A stretch of 64,000 bases of DNA from Deltaproteobacteria bacterium (GTDB taxonomy: Bacteria > Bdellovibrionota > Bdellovibrionia > Bdellovibrionales > Bdellovibrionaceae). Every line of letters begins with the position of its first letter. Within the stretch, counting starts at the first letter, position 1. The notes under the pieces were generated by a model. That model made no database searches, was not told the origin of the DNA, and saw only the letters and a program-made list of their open reading frames with translations. Made by a program: the position numbers and the translations under genes. Of this stretch, positions 18,768 to 27,735 are shown piece by piece. Location: positions 62,001 through 126,000 of the forward strand of contig JAFLCC010000005.1 of NCBI GenBank assembly GCA_017302835.1, written 5' to 3'.

Positions 18768-18998
18768 CTAGTGCTTTGCTTCAGGAGTAGCAGGAGCTGG
18801 TGTCGCAGCAGGAGCAGCAGCAGCAGCAGCAGCAGGAGCCATTTCAGGAGCTTTTGCTTCTTTAGCACCTTTTTTTACTTTTTTTGCTTTATGTGCTTTT
18901 GCAGGAGCTGGTTTTGCATCAGCTGTAGCAGCTGCAGGTTCGTTAGCTTGAACTGCGAATGCAAATAAAGACGCTAATAAGATTGCTGTTAATTTCAT
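18768..18998 (-). CDS. Small exported Ala/Pro/Lys-rich protein
   Basis: The 76-residue product starts with a clear signal peptide (MKLTAILLASLFAFAVQA) and a GGAGG ribosome site. The mature part of about 58 residues is low complexity: Ala/Pro-rich ends around a lysine-rich centre (AKKVKKGAKEAK), so it is strongly basic and probably unfolded. The Ala run is encoded by a (GCA/GCT)n-like triplet repeat at about 18804-18836 that could vary in length between strains. Similar Ala/Lys tails occur in periplasmic or DNA- and wall-binding peptides; no function is assigned. Other-frame readings of this stretch are artefacts of the repeat. Confidence 0.72.
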   Translation of the reverse strand: MKLTAILLASLFAFAVQANEPAAATADAKPAPAKAHKAKKVKKGAKEAKAPEMAPAAAAAAAPAATPAPATPEAKH

Positions 18999-19116
18999 AT
19001 ATCCTCCTTAGGATGTGTTAAAAAGTCGTTAGACTTATTGTTTATTATTCTAAATTCAATTGTTACTTCTAAGAAAAATCATAGCAGAGCCTAATTAATT
19101 TTAAGTTAAAAGTAAA

Positions 19117-20568
19117 TTAAAAATTTTTAATCTCAAATTGAAACTCGGCCCCATGGGGTTGAGTATTAATCACAAGGAGAGACGCCTTATGAATATTGGC
19201 TATTTTTTTTGCAATAGCTAAACCAAGGCCAAAACCTTGAATTTGGCTTGAGGAAGGGGCACGGCTAAATCTTTCAAATATAAACTGAATCTGATTTTCT
19301 GGAATACCGGGACCTTGATCACGTATATTTACCTGGCAAGTCAATTTTTTCCATTCAACCTCAATAAAAATCAAGGAGTCATAAGGTGAGTATTTAATGG
19401 CATTATCAATGATATTATAGAAAAGATGTTTGAGAAGATCTGGGTCTGCTAAGACTTTAGGATTGTTATGATCGTTTTCCCTAATTTGAAAATTAATTTT
19501 GATTCTTTTTTTATCTGCTTTTTTCTCTAAAACTTGGAGGGTATCTAAAATGCTTTCTTCAAGATAGACAGGCATCATATTAAAAGAAGAAAAACCGGCA
19601 TCCATTCTGGCCAAAAGCAGCATGTCTTGAATAATTTGTGACAGATTTTCTATTTCTAAATGTTGAGTTAAAAGGAAAGAATCAATTTCGGAAGCTTTGT
19701 TTGTTTTTTTTATAAAAAGTTCTAATTCACCTTTTAATATGGTTAACGGAGACAGAAGCTGGTGGGAGGCATCGGCAATAAACTTCTCTTGGCTTTGGAA
19801 AGATTTTTCAATTCTTTCCAAAGCCTGGTTAATTGTTAAAGCCAGATGTCTAAACTCATCTCTTGTTTCTGGAACGGGAACACGATCGGACAAAACATTG
19901 GCATTTATTTTTTTAGTCGCGTTAATAATGTTTTTTACAGGAGAAAGGGCTCGGCCAGAAAGGTAATATCCAATGGCCATGGAAAGAAAAATAAGCGCGG
20001 GAATTCCAAATTGAAAAATAAGCAACCTGTTTTGGATTTGTGTTTCAAGTAAAGTTCTTGGGACGATCACTTGAAGGAAAAATTTAGGATTTTTATTTTC
20101 TATGGGAAAGGTAATGAGTCTGTAGGAGTCAGATTCTGGATTTGGAAGGTTTTTTAAATCATGAACGGTTTTGTAAGCGGCATCGGCGCCCTTAACTATT
20201 TTTTCAATTTCAGTTTCAAAAGGAGGAATGAAATCACCTAAATTACCAAATTGGGTTATGATGCGAGAGTCTCTATGTCTCAATAAAACCAGGGAGGTGC
20301 CTAGGGTAAAAGGTAATATTTTACCTTGCCCCAGTTGCAATGGATTAACATCATAAACCCCTTTCAATATTTGCTGTTCAATGACGTCCGAAATATCGAT
20401 ACAATAGTTATAAAGAGCGTCGTCAAAATCATTTTTAAGCGCTCCAATAAAATAGGAAAAAACAAAAACATTAAAAGCGATGGTCGTGGCGCCGAAAATA
20501 AAAGCAAATATCAAAGCCAGTTTTATTCTAAAATTAAGAAATCCGAATATATTTTTTAAGGTATACAT
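19117..20568 (-). CDS. Sensor histidine kinase
   Basis: The 483-residue inner membrane kinase has two membrane segments (about 17-40 and 183-204) that bracket a roughly 140-residue periplasmic sensor with no motif I recognise. A HAMP linker follows (about 205-258), then a HisKA dimerisation domain with FIADASHQLLSPL, where His269 is the phosphorylation site, and a HATPase domain with N box YNIIDNAIKYSP, G1 IRDQGPGIP and G2 GFGLGLAIAK. Its start lies 3 bases after the stop codon of the OmpR-type regulator, so they form a cognate pair. The layout resembles heavy-metal and envelope stress kinases. Signal unknown. Confidence 0.93.
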   Translation of the reverse strand: MYTLKNIFGFLNFRIKLALIFAFIFGATTIAFNVFVFSYFIGALKNDFDDALYNYCIDISDVIEQQILKGVYDVNPLQLGQGKILPFTLGTSLVLLRHRDSRIITQFGNLGDFIPPFETEIEKIVKGADAAYKTVHDLKNLPNPESDSYRLITFPIENKNPKFFLQVIVPRTLLETQIQNRLLIFQFGIPALIFLSMAIGYYLSGRALSPVKNIINATKKINANVLSDRVPVPETRDEFRHLALTINQALERIEKSFQSQEKFIADASHQLLSPLTILKGELELFIKKTNKASEIDSFLLTQHLEIENLSQIIQDMLLLARMDAGFSSFNMMPVYLEESILDTLQVLEKKADKKRIKINFQIRENDHNNPKVLADPDLLKHLFYNIIDNAIKYSPYDSLIFIEVEWKKLTCQVNIRDQGPGIPENQIQFIFERFSRAPSSSQIQGFGLGLAIAKKIANIHKASLLVINTQPHGAEFQFEIKNF

Positions 20569-20571
20569 GGA

Positions 20572-21261
20572 TTAGTTTTTTTCATCTTCTTTAAGAACAT
20601 AGCCAACCCCGACAACCGTATGAATTAATTTTTTACTTTGGGTGGAGTCAATTTTTTTTCTAAGCATATTTACGTAGACATCAATCACATTGCTTTCAGA
20701 ATCAAAATGAACATCCCACACATGTTCCGCAATATTCACCCTTCCCAAGGGGCGATTTGGATTTCTCATGAAATATTCCAATAAAGAAAATTCTTTAGAG
20801 GTTAATTGAATTTCTTGATTATTTTTTATTACTTTGCGCTGAATCAGATCCATCTCTAAATCGCTGAAAATTAATTTTGAATTCGAAACTTGATTGGAGT
20901 GTGTTCGTCTCCTGAGGAGGGCCCTGACTCTGGCAAGGAGTTCATCAAATGAATAGGGCTTGGTAAGGTAGTCATCGGCTCCTGCGTCCAAACCATGAAT
21001 TTTATCCTTCGTTGTTGAAAGCGCTGTGAGCATCAGGATAGGGCCATCATAACCATCTCGACGGATATGTCTGGCTGTATCCAAACCATTTTGATCAGGA
21101 AGTCCAATATCCATGATAATAAGATCATATTCGCTAGAGCTGACATAGGATTCCGCAGAGCCGCCAGTCTCAGCGATGTCTACAGAATAACCGACATCAG
21201 AGAGTCCTTTTTTTAGGAAGGTGGCCATTTTAGATTGATCTTCGACAACGAGTATTCGCAT
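20572..21261 (-). CDS. OmpR/PhoB-family response regulator
   Basis: The 229-residue regulator has a receiver domain (1-115) with the acidic pair in VVEDQS, the phospho-acceptor Asp51 in LIIMDIGLPDQNG, Thr79 in MLTALS and Lys101 in LTKPYSF. The winged-helix DNA-binding domain (about 130-225) has ELTSKEFSLLEYF-type and SNVIDVYVNMLRKKID recognition segments typical of OmpR/PhoB. It lies between the exported protein gene (12-bp gap) and the histidine kinase gene (3-bp gap), so all three are one operon. It probably autoregulates and controls envelope genes; the target box cannot be derived from one locus. Confidence 0.94.
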   Translation of the reverse strand: MRILVVEDQSKMATFLKKGLSDVGYSVDIAETGGSAESYVSSSEYDLIIMDIGLPDQNGLDTARHIRRDGYDGPILMLTALSTTKDKIHGLDAGADDYLTKPYSFDELLARVRALLRRRTHSNQVSNSKLIFSDLEMDLIQRKVIKNNQEIQLTSKEFSLLEYFMRNPNRPLGRVNIAEHVWDVHFDSESNVIDVYVNMLRKKIDSTQSKKLIHTVVGVGYVLKEDEKN

Positions 21262-21273
21262 GCTAAGGTTATT

Positions 21274-21750
21274 TTATTTTTTAAAAACAGAGTCAAGAAC
21301 TGATTCAACATCGCTTTTGCTGTCTTTTGGTTTTTCCTTAGTTTCGGAAAGTTCTACAGAAACAATATAATCTTTTTCAACTTTGACGTTGACCTTTAAC
21401 TCCTTTGATTTTTGACTTTTGATAAGTCGATCTTTGTAAAGACCAAGGTTAGGTCCTTCTTTTAGGATATAGGGCCCTTTATCTTGCCCATCGAAAAACA
21501 CTTCAATCTCACCCATTTCTCTGATGAAATTAACTTTGGAGGAGAGGCTTTTTTTGTCTTCATTGGCATCTTTTTCATAGATATCCGCACTTAACTTATT
21601 CGATGGACCAGAGGGACTAGAGGGACTAGCGGGACTAGCGGGACTTACTTGCGGAGAGTCAATTTTTTGGGAGGAATCATCTTGTCCAAATGATATCTGA
21701 AACGAAAAAAGAAATAAAATCCCGAGTGCTGGTGGCGATAAAAATCTCAT
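21274..21750 (-). CDS. Exported protein, first gene of the two-component operon
   Basis: The 158-residue protein has a signal peptide (about 1-22, cleavage after SFG) followed by a Ser/Pro-rich linker (residues 30-50) and a compact domain of about 95 residues with alternating strands (MGEIEVFFDGQDKGPYIL, LKVNVKVEKDYIVSVELS). A Lys/Ser-rich tail ends it. I do not recognise the family. Position ahead of the regulator and kinase suggests an accessory periplasmic ligand-binding or signal-modulating partner for the kinase, as seen with PepSY or CpxP-like genes, but this is inference from context. The Ser-Pro-Ala linker is encoded by a 9-bp tandem repeat. Confidence 0.7.
   Translation of the reverse strand: MRFLSPPALGILFLFSFQISFGQDDSSQKIDSPQVSPASPASPSSPSGPSNKLSADIYEKDANEDKKSLSSKVNFIREMGEIEVFFDGQDKGPYILKEGPNLGLYKDRLIKSQKSKELKVNVKVEKDYIVSVELSETKEKPKDSKSDVESVLDSVFKK
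21613..21647. repeat. 9-bp tandem repeat inside the exported-protein gene
   Basis: The unit GGGACTAG(A/C) occurs about four times in a row. It encodes Ser-Pro-(Ala/Ser) repeats in the linker of the 158-residue protein. In-frame length change would alter the linker without a frameshift. Confidence 0.75.
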
Positions 21751-21887
21751 TTTGATACTCCTCTGATTTTCCTTTATTCCGACAGTGTATCCAGTATAAC
21801 TCTAGAAAGGTTGAGATCAAAGAGGAATTAGTTTCCTATTGAAGATTTTGATTTACTATCATAGAATGGCTAGCAAAGAGGTTGAAT

Positions 21888-22151
21888 ATGAATTTAGGTG
21901 CTACAGAACTGCTGCTTATCTTAGGTATTGCTTTGTTGCTTTTTGGGCCTTCCAAACTTCCAGGATTGGGTAAATCCTTGGGTGAGGCTATCCGCGGTTT
22001 CAAAAAGGGATTGAATGAGGATGAGACTTTAGCGAAGGCCCGCCCTTTGAATGAGAATGAAAACAAAGCAAACGAAAAAGTATCATCGTCTCAGGCAACG
22101 GCAGAGTCCTCGCGGCAAGAACAAAAAACAACGGATAAAAATCACGCCTAA
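21888..22151 (+). CDS. tatA: Twin-arginine translocase subunit TatA
   Basis: The 87-residue protein has a short N-terminal membrane helix (LGATELLLILGIALLLFGPSK), the conserved FGP hinge, and an amphipathic helix LPGLGKSLGEAIRGFKKGLNE, then a charged, unstructured tail. This is the classic TatA architecture; TatA oligomers make the export pore for folded proteins. I start it at ATG 21888, which has an AAAGAGG box 6 bases upstream, rather than at the in-frame TTG 6 bases earlier. tatB and tatC are not in the window. The Tat-signal amine oxidase at 16491 is one likely client. Confidence 0.92.
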   Translation: MNLGATELLLILGIALLLFGPSKLPGLGKSLGEAIRGFKKGLNEDETLAKARPLNENENKANEKVSSSQATAESSRQEQKTTDKNHA

Positions 22152-22215
22152 TTTAAATAATTATTAATAAATTAATGATTAAAATACCATGGCCAAAATA
22201 CGGTGACTAAAATAT

Positions 22216-23253
22216 ATGACGAAACTCACTCAAACAGTACAAAAAGGTGGCTGTGCTGCTAAGGTAGCCGCATCAGAATTGCATCAAATCTTAGAAAAAG
22301 TGACCTTTCCCAAGGCTCACCCTGAGCTTTTGATTGATGGACGTTTTTTTGATGATGCGGCAGTTTACAAAGTGACAGAGGATCTGGCCTTGGTACAAAC
22401 CCTTGATTTTTTTACACCCGTTGTGGATACGCCAAAGATATTTGGAAAAGTAGCTGCAGCGAATGCTCTGAGTGATGTTTATGCCATGGGAGCCTCTGTA
22501 AAAACAGCGATGGTGATCTTGGCTTATCCCAACGCTACTTTCGAGAAGCAATGGATTGTCGATATGCTTCAGGGTATTTCAGAAGTGGTTCTTGAGGCTA
22601 AGGGAAATGTGGTTGGGGGTCATACCATTGACGATGATACCTTAAAACTAGGATTATCTGTCACTGGATATGTTCATCCAGATAAAATTTGGTCTAATCA
22701 AAAGGCCAAACCAGGGGATCTTTTGATCTTAACAAAACCTTTGGGTACAGGGACTCACACCGCAGCCCTAAAAAGACAGCAAGTCACAGAAGAGGATATT
22801 GTTGATGTGATAGAGTCAATGACTCAGCTAAATAATGTTTCTGAAACCTTATCAGATACCGAAAAAGATTTTATTCATGCGGCTACGGACATTACCGGGT
22901 TTGGACTTATCGGCCATGGACTTAATTTAGCAAGGGCCTCAAATTGCTCCTTAAATATTGAATTAGAAAAAATACCTTTTTTTAAGAACACCTTTCAGTC
23001 TTTAGAGAACGGATTTTTAACTAAAGCCCATCGATCAAATAAAGACTACGCTTTGGAATTCACAGACTGGAGTCGTGTCAATCGACTTCAAGAGCTCTTA
23101 GTTTGTGACCCACAAACTAGTGGTGGGCTTTTATTGGCAGTGGATCCAGCTCAGGCCGGAGCTCTTTTAGACCGAATGACTCCTAAATTTTCGGCGGCGG
23201 CAATTATTGGCAACGTAACTCCTTATTTTGAAAAGTATCTTAGGTTTGAATAA
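22216..23253 (+). CDS. selD: Selenide, water dikinase SelD
   Basis: SelD makes selenophosphate from selenide and ATP, the Se donor for selenoproteins and for tRNA 2-selenouridine. The 345-residue protein has the active-site segment KGGCAAK near the N-terminus: Cys13 corresponds to the catalytic Cys/Sec17 of the Escherichia enzyme and Lys16 to Lys20; the usual second Cys is Ala. The ATP-binding Asp-rich loop (RFFDDAAVY), VGGHTIDDD and the C-terminal DPQTSGGLLLAV motif are present. mnmH overlaps its 3' end, so selenium use in this locus is directed to tRNA modification. No selA or selB is in the window. Confidence 0.94.
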   Translation: MTKLTQTVQKGGCAAKVAASELHQILEKVTFPKAHPELLIDGRFFDDAAVYKVTEDLALVQTLDFFTPVVDTPKIFGKVAAANALSDVYAMGASVKTAMVILAYPNATFEKQWIVDMLQGISEVVLEAKGNVVGGHTIDDDTLKLGLSVTGYVHPDKIWSNQKAKPGDLLILTKPLGTGTHTAALKRQQVTEEDIVDVIESMTQLNNVSETLSDTEKDFIHAATDITGFGLIGHGLNLARASNCSLNIELEKIPFFKNTFQSLENGFLTKAHRSNKDYALEFTDWSRVNRLQELLVCDPQTSGGLLLAVDPAQAGALLDRMTPKFSAAAIIGNVTPYFEKYLRFE

Positions 23254-24337
23254 AATTTTTGTTGATAACTTTAAAGAGATCATTTTAAAAAAAATTCCAC
23301 TTATCGACGTGCGAGCACCCATTGAATTTGCCCAAGGTCATTTGCCAGGGGCCCTGAATCTACCCATTTTGGACAATGAAGAACGAAAACATATTGGAAT
23401 TACCTATAAACAGCAAGGCAGAGACAAAGCCATTGAGATCGGGTATCGTCTTGTTTCCGGTGAAAATAAAAAAAATAAAATTTCTTCTTGGATAAAAAAA
23501 ATAAAAGAAAATCCAGAGACCTTAGTGTATTGTTTTCGTGGGGGATTAAGATCGCAAATTGCCCAGAAATGGCTGGAAGAAGAAGGGATTCACGTCAAAA
23601 TAATTGATGGTGGGTATAAAGCCTTTCGTCAGTATTTAGTGACAGAGTTAGTGGCGTCTTTGGCCCGCGTCGAATTTATAATCATTTCGGGAAGAACGGG
23701 TTCGTTCAAAACCATGTTGTTGAAAGATATCAGCAGAAAACACCTCCCCATGATCGATTTAGAAGAGCTTGCAAATCATAAGGGGTCTGCTTTTGGAAAA
23801 AAAGGAGCTCAGCCGACGCAGGCTCAGTTTGAAAATCAATTGACTGTAGATTTAATATTGGCAGAAGAAGGGATCTCTCAGGATCGGAAAAAGAAAATAT
23901 TTTTGGAAGATGAAAGCCGTTTGATTGGATCTTGTGTTCTGCCAGAGGCGGTGTTTGCTAAAATGAGGTCCTCACCAGTAATATGGATCGAAGAGACTCT
24001 TGAGACGAGGTCTCATCAGGTCATGCAAGATTATATCATCTCACCGATGGTATCAGGAATCGAAGGGGATCATTTATTTAAAAATTTTGCAGAGGCTTTG
24101 TTTGCAATTAAAAACAAATTGGGTGGTCTTCGTTATCAAGAAGTTCAAGCAGATCTTCTGAAGGCAAAGGAACAGCTGATTAAAGAAAATAATCCTATGG
24201 GGAATCTGGTTTGGATTCAAAAGTTATTGAGTTACTACTATGACCCCATGTACGAACAAAGTTTAAAATTAAGAAATCCAAAAATTTTATTTTCTGGAAA
24301 TTATCAAGAAGTTCTCAGTTTTATTACTGAAATCTAG
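23246..24337 (+). CDS. mnmH: tRNA 2-selenouridine synthase MnmH (SelU)
   Basis: MnmH replaces the sulfur of 2-thiouridine at tRNA position 34 with selenium, using selenophosphate from SelD and a geranylated intermediate. An N-terminal rhodanese domain has LIDVRAPIEF and the active Cys in YCFRGGLRSQ (Cys96 from this start, close to Cys97 of the Escherichia protein). IIDGGYKAFR links to a C-terminal P-loop domain with SGRTGSFKT. The start is uncertain: TTG 23246 overlaps the selD stop codon as TTGAATAA, while TTG 23228 would add six residues. Translational coupling with selD is likely. About 363 residues, normal for the family. Confidence 0.9.
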   Translation: MNKIFVDNFKEIILKKIPLIDVRAPIEFAQGHLPGALNLPILDNEERKHIGITYKQQGRDKAIEIGYRLVSGENKKNKISSWIKKIKENPETLVYCFRGGLRSQIAQKWLEEEGIHVKIIDGGYKAFRQYLVTELVASLARVEFIIISGRTGSFKTMLLKDISRKHLPMIDLEELANHKGSAFGKKGAQPTQAQFENQLTVDLILAEEGISQDRKKKIFLEDESRLIGSCVLPEAVFAKMRSSPVIWIEETLETRSHQVMQDYIISPMVSGIEGDHLFKNFAEALFAIKNKLGGLRYQEVQADLLKAKEQLIKENNPMGNLVWIQKLLSYYYDPMYEQSLKLRNPKILFSGNYQEVLSFITEI

Positions 24338-24368
24338 AGTCATTTAATGAGCCTGTCCCCAAAAGAAG

Positions 24369-25244
24369 TTATTTCTTAAAGTACTTTAGTTTGGGGTAGA
24401 GCAAAATAAAAACAGAAAATAAAGTGAGGGCAAAGGCCACTTGGGTTGTCGAGTTGATATTTTCTTTGAAAACAAGATAGGCAATAAAAGAAGAGAATAA
24501 GGGTTCTAATAACTTTCCAAAGCTCATCCAGTTGATATTTAAATAGTTCATCAGATAAGTAAAAATCGCATGACCCAAAAAAGTGGGAATCAGAATAGTA
24601 CCTAGAATTCCCAACCAGGCCTGTTGAGGGTACCCTGTGAGCGGCGTTTCTTTAAAAAGGGTAAGAAGTAAAAATAAAAAACCACAAACAGAATAAATTC
24701 CTATGGAAAAATACCAATTATTAATCTGCCTACGAGCTTTTTTTGAAGCCAAAACATAAGCCGAATAAAAAATCGCCGATGCAAAACCCGATAGTTCGCC
24801 ACTTAGGTTTTCAGGATTCAGAGCCATGGTTTTAGATAGGAGAAGGTAAAGAGCTAAAAAAGCAGAAAAATAGGAAATAAATAAATTGGGTGATAATTTT
24901 TCTTTAAAAAAGAAATAGGCTCCTACGGCTGTAAATAAGGGGTTGGTCGCAAAGAGAATCATGCAATTAGCAATTTTAGTATTTTGAGCTGAATAAAAAT
25001 AACTCCATAAATGAAAAAAGAAAAACAATCCAGTGAGGAAAATTTGTTTCCAATGAGGTCGAAGTGACTGAAAAATAAGTTTGCCGCCATCCTTGATTAA
25101 AAAAATGATTAACAAAATGGAACTTGCCCCCAAGAGTCGCCAAGAGCCCAGAACTTCGGGGGGGACGGCACTCCATTTGATTAAATTGGAAGCTTGAGAA
25201 AGGCTGAAGATGGAAATAAAATAAAGCAAATAGTTGAGAATCAT
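24369..25244 (-). CDS. EamA/DMT-superfamily permease
   Basis: The 291-residue protein has ten predicted membrane helices in two EamA halves; the segment PPEVLGSWRLLGASSILLI in the first half and the C-terminal LLEPLFSSFIAYLVFKENI are typical of the family. It is a probable inner membrane metabolite exporter with unknown substrate. It is convergent with mnmH (31-bp gap) and divergent from argC. Its ribosome site AGGAG lies in a duplicated 14-bp unit (25252-25278) in the leader. Confidence 0.85.
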   Translation of the reverse strand: MILNYLLYFISIFSLSQASNLIKWSAVPPEVLGSWRLLGASSILLIIFLIKDGGKLIFQSLRPHWKQIFLTGLFFFFHLWSYFYSAQNTKIANCMILFATNPLFTAVGAYFFFKEKLSPNLFISYFSAFLALYLLLSKTMALNPENLSGELSGFASAIFYSAYVLASKKARRQINNWYFSIGIYSVCGFLFLLLTLFKETPLTGYPQQAWLGILGTILIPTFLGHAIFTYLMNYLNINWMSFGKLLEPLFSSFIAYLVFKENINSTTQVAFALTLFSVFILLYPKLKYFKK

Positions 25245-25251
25245 TTTAATT

Positions 25252-25278
25252 TTTGGCTCCTGATCTTTGGCTCCTGAT
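25252..25278 (-). repeat. Tandem 14-bp repeat carrying the ribosome site
   Basis: TTTGGCTCCTGAT occurs at 25252-25264 and again at 25266-25278. On the minus strand each copy supplies ATCAGGAGCC, so the leader of the EamA permease gene has two AGGAG boxes; the nearer one is about 12 bases from the ATG. Confidence 0.7.
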
Positions 25279-25382
25279 TTTAACTTTGATTGCCGACTCT
25301 AAACGTTCCATCGCCGTCTGTCAAAAACTGTAAAAATATATTTCTCTTGCACTAAGTCCCTACCGAAAAGCATAGTGTTGCG

Positions 25383-26519
25383 GTGAAAACAGAAACACGA
25401 AATCAAAATCAAAAAATAAAAGTCGGAGTCATTGGTGCCAGGGGTTATGCGGGAGTGGAATTATCTCGTATTCTTTTGTCACATCCTGAAGTGGAATATC
25501 GATATTATTTTTACTCTCAAGGTCGGGGATTTAATTTTGAAGAGTTGGGGTTCAATACACGAATGTATAAAGCCTTGCCAAGGGGTGGAAACACCGAGGA
25601 CTTAATAAAAGCTCACAGCTCTTATTTAAGTGAGTTAGACGTTCTTTTCTTGGCGACGCCCAATGAGGTTTCTCTAGAATTAATTCCTTATTTTAAAAAA
25701 CAATCCATTCATCTTATTGATCTGTCGGGAGCTTTTCGATTAAATTATAAGGACAAACAACAGGCTTTTAATCAATATTTAAAATATTATAAATTAAATC
25801 ACAATCAAGTTGAAATGTTGGACCGGTTTATCTTCGGTTTGGTGCCCTTCAACAGAAATCAGTTTAGTAGAAATCAAGCGAGTCAGGAACCAAAGCCTTA
25901 TTGGATTGCTAATCCAGGATGCTATGTAACCTCCGTCTTAATGGCTTTGAAACCCTTGTTATTAGAAGGCCTTCTCGATCCAAAGGGTATTGTTATAGAT
26001 GCCAAATCTGGAACCTCAGGGGCAGGGAAAAAAGCGGCAGAGAATTTAATTTTTTCAGAAATCTATAATGAGTGTTTACCTTATAAAATATCGCAACATC
26101 AACATTTTCCAGAAATTGAAATGTTTCTGAATCAGGGGTTGTCTGAAAAAGTGGAATTTATTTTTACACCTCATTTGTTGCCAATACATAGGGGCATTAT
26201 TTCTTCTATTTACACTCAATGGTCAGTGAGTTTCAAATTAAAATCTGATTTAGAAAAAGAGCAAGCGGTTCATCAAGCTTATCAGAAGTACTATTCTGAT
26301 TACCCTTTGATTCGTTGGGGTCGCGTCAATGAAAATAAAACTATTTTGAATATGAAATACATTGTTGAAACTCCGCTAACTCAAATTGGGTATGAAATAG
26401 ATGAAGATCACCTTTATTTATTTTCGCAAATAGATAATTTACTAAAGGGCGCGGCTTCTCAGGCAATAGAAAATTTAAATTTAATGTATGGGTTAAAGCC
26501 AGAAACGGGCTTAACTTAA
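25383..26519 (+). CDS. argC: N-acetyl-gamma-glutamyl-phosphate reductase ArgC
   Basis: ArgC reduces N-acetylglutamyl phosphate to the semialdehyde with NADPH, the third step of arginine synthesis. The 378-residue protein has the nucleotide-binding GARGYAGVELSRIL loop, the FLATPNEVS segment, and active-site Cys180 in IANPGCYVTS, followed by the DAKSGTSGAGKKA and HLLPIHRGI stretches conserved in type 1 ArgC. It starts with GTG and opens an argC-argJ-argB operon. Length is slightly above the usual 345 because of an insert around residues 125-172. Confidence 0.94.
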   Translation: MKTETRNQNQKIKVGVIGARGYAGVELSRILLSHPEVEYRYYFYSQGRGFNFEELGFNTRMYKALPRGGNTEDLIKAHSSYLSELDVLFLATPNEVSLELIPYFKKQSIHLIDLSGAFRLNYKDKQQAFNQYLKYYKLNHNQVEMLDRFIFGLVPFNRNQFSRNQASQEPKPYWIANPGCYVTSVLMALKPLLLEGLLDPKGIVIDAKSGTSGAGKKAAENLIFSEIYNECLPYKISQHQHFPEIEMFLNQGLSEKVEFIFTPHLLPIHRGIISSIYTQWSVSFKLKSDLEKEQAVHQAYQKYYSDYPLIRWGRVNENKTILNMKYIVETPLTQIGYEIDEDHLYLFSQIDNLLKGAASQAIENLNLMYGLKPETGLT

Positions 26520-26535
26520 TTTATGGAGAATCCCT

Positions 26536-27735
26536 ATGACGGTTGAATCTAATTTAAATGTGACAAGACTTCCTCTTGGGTTTAAGTCTGCAGGAATTAA
26601 TTGTGGAGTGAGAAGGTATCGTCCAGATCTTGGTTTGGTCTACTCTGAAGAATTAGCCGTGGCGGCTGGCGTTTTTACAGTGAATGAGTGTAAAGCCGCT
26701 CCGGTAGTGTATTCTCAAAAAATTTTACCTTCAGCACAGATTAAGGCGATCATCACCAACTCGGGACAGGCCAATGCCGCAACAGGCGCGGAAGGTATTG
26801 AGAATAATTTAAGAATGGCGCAAACGGTAGCTGGTGAGTTAAAATGTGAGACTCATCAAGTATTGACCGCAAGTACAGGAGTTATTGGTCAACAGCTCTC
26901 CTTGTTAAAAATAATCTCGGCGGTACCTGATTTGATTAAAAGGTCCTCTGATGATGCTGATAACTTTTCACTATCCATTTTGACAACGGACTTAGTTCCT
27001 AAAACGGCGACGAAGGATATTACCTTATCAGAAGGTAGAATCAGAATTACAGGAGTTTGTAAAGGTTCAGGTATGATTCATCCAAACATGGCAACCATGT
27101 TGGCTTATATTTTTACGGATGTCAGTTTAAGTCCTGAAAAGGCGCAGTTTTATTTAGGAAAAGCCGTTAACCTCAGTTTTAACAGAATTAGTGTCGACGG
27201 GGATTGTTCTACTAACGATACTGTTTTTTTAATGGCTAATGGAGCTGCAGGGGTGAAAATCAGTTCGACCAAGGACGAAGAGGTTTTTTTTCAATCGCTG
27301 GTAGATGTTTGTCAGGCCTTGGCACAAAAAATTGCCATTGACGGAGAAGGAGCAACAAAACTGATTGAAGTGCACTTAAAAAACTCGCCCACCCAAGAGC
27401 TAGCGGATAAAGCCTCTCGAGGAGTTACAATTAGCCCATTGATAAAAACAGCTATACATGGTGAGGATCCGAATTGGGGGAGGATCTTAGCTAGACTTGG
27501 AGCGGAAGGGGTTCCGAGTGAATGCATTGAAAAAATGCAGTTACGAGTTCAAGGAATTTTGTTGTTCGAAAAAGGAACTCCCGTTCTATTTGACAGGGAA
27601 ATGGTGCGGCAGTTACTGAAGAAAAACAAAGTGATTATTGAGATTGATTTATTTTCTGGAAATTATGAATCCAAAGCTTGGGGTTGCGATTTGTCTAAAA
27701 AGTATGTTGAAATCAATACGGAGTACACCACATGA
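26536..27735 (+). CDS. argJ: Glutamate N-acetyltransferase ArgJ
   Basis: ArgJ transfers the acetyl group from N-acetylornithine to glutamate, recycling acetyl in arginine synthesis; some forms also use acetyl-CoA. The 399-residue precursor contains the self-cleavage site in KGSGMIHPNMATML, where Thr187 becomes the N-terminal nucleophile of the beta chain. Other hallmarks are NSGQANAATG for the oxyanion hole, and EDPNWGRILAR. The gene follows argC by 16 bp and overlaps argB by 4 bp. No separate argA or argE is visible in the window, consistent with the cyclic pathway. Confidence 0.95.
   Translation: MTVESNLNVTRLPLGFKSAGINCGVRRYRPDLGLVYSEELAVAAGVFTVNECKAAPVVYSQKILPSAQIKAIITNSGQANAATGAEGIENNLRMAQTVAGELKCETHQVLTASTGVIGQQLSLLKIISAVPDLIKRSSDDADNFSLSILTTDLVPKTATKDITLSEGRIRITGVCKGSGMIHPNMATMLAYIFTDVSLSPEKAQFYLGKAVNLSFNRISVDGDCSTNDTVFLMANGAAGVKISSTKDEEVFFQSLVDVCQALAQKIAIDGEGATKLIEVHLKNSPTQELADKASRGVTISPLIKTAIHGEDPNWGRILARLGAEGVPSECIEKMQLRVQGILLFEKGTPVLFDREMVRQLLKKNKVIIEIDLFSGNYESKAWGCDLSKKYVEINTEYTT

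Noticed and set aside
18650-18968. Leu- and Ser/Arg-rich frames opposite and beside the Ala-rich gene
   Set aside because: They are other readings of the same triplet repeat and terminator; only the 18768-18998 frame has a signal peptide and ribosome site.
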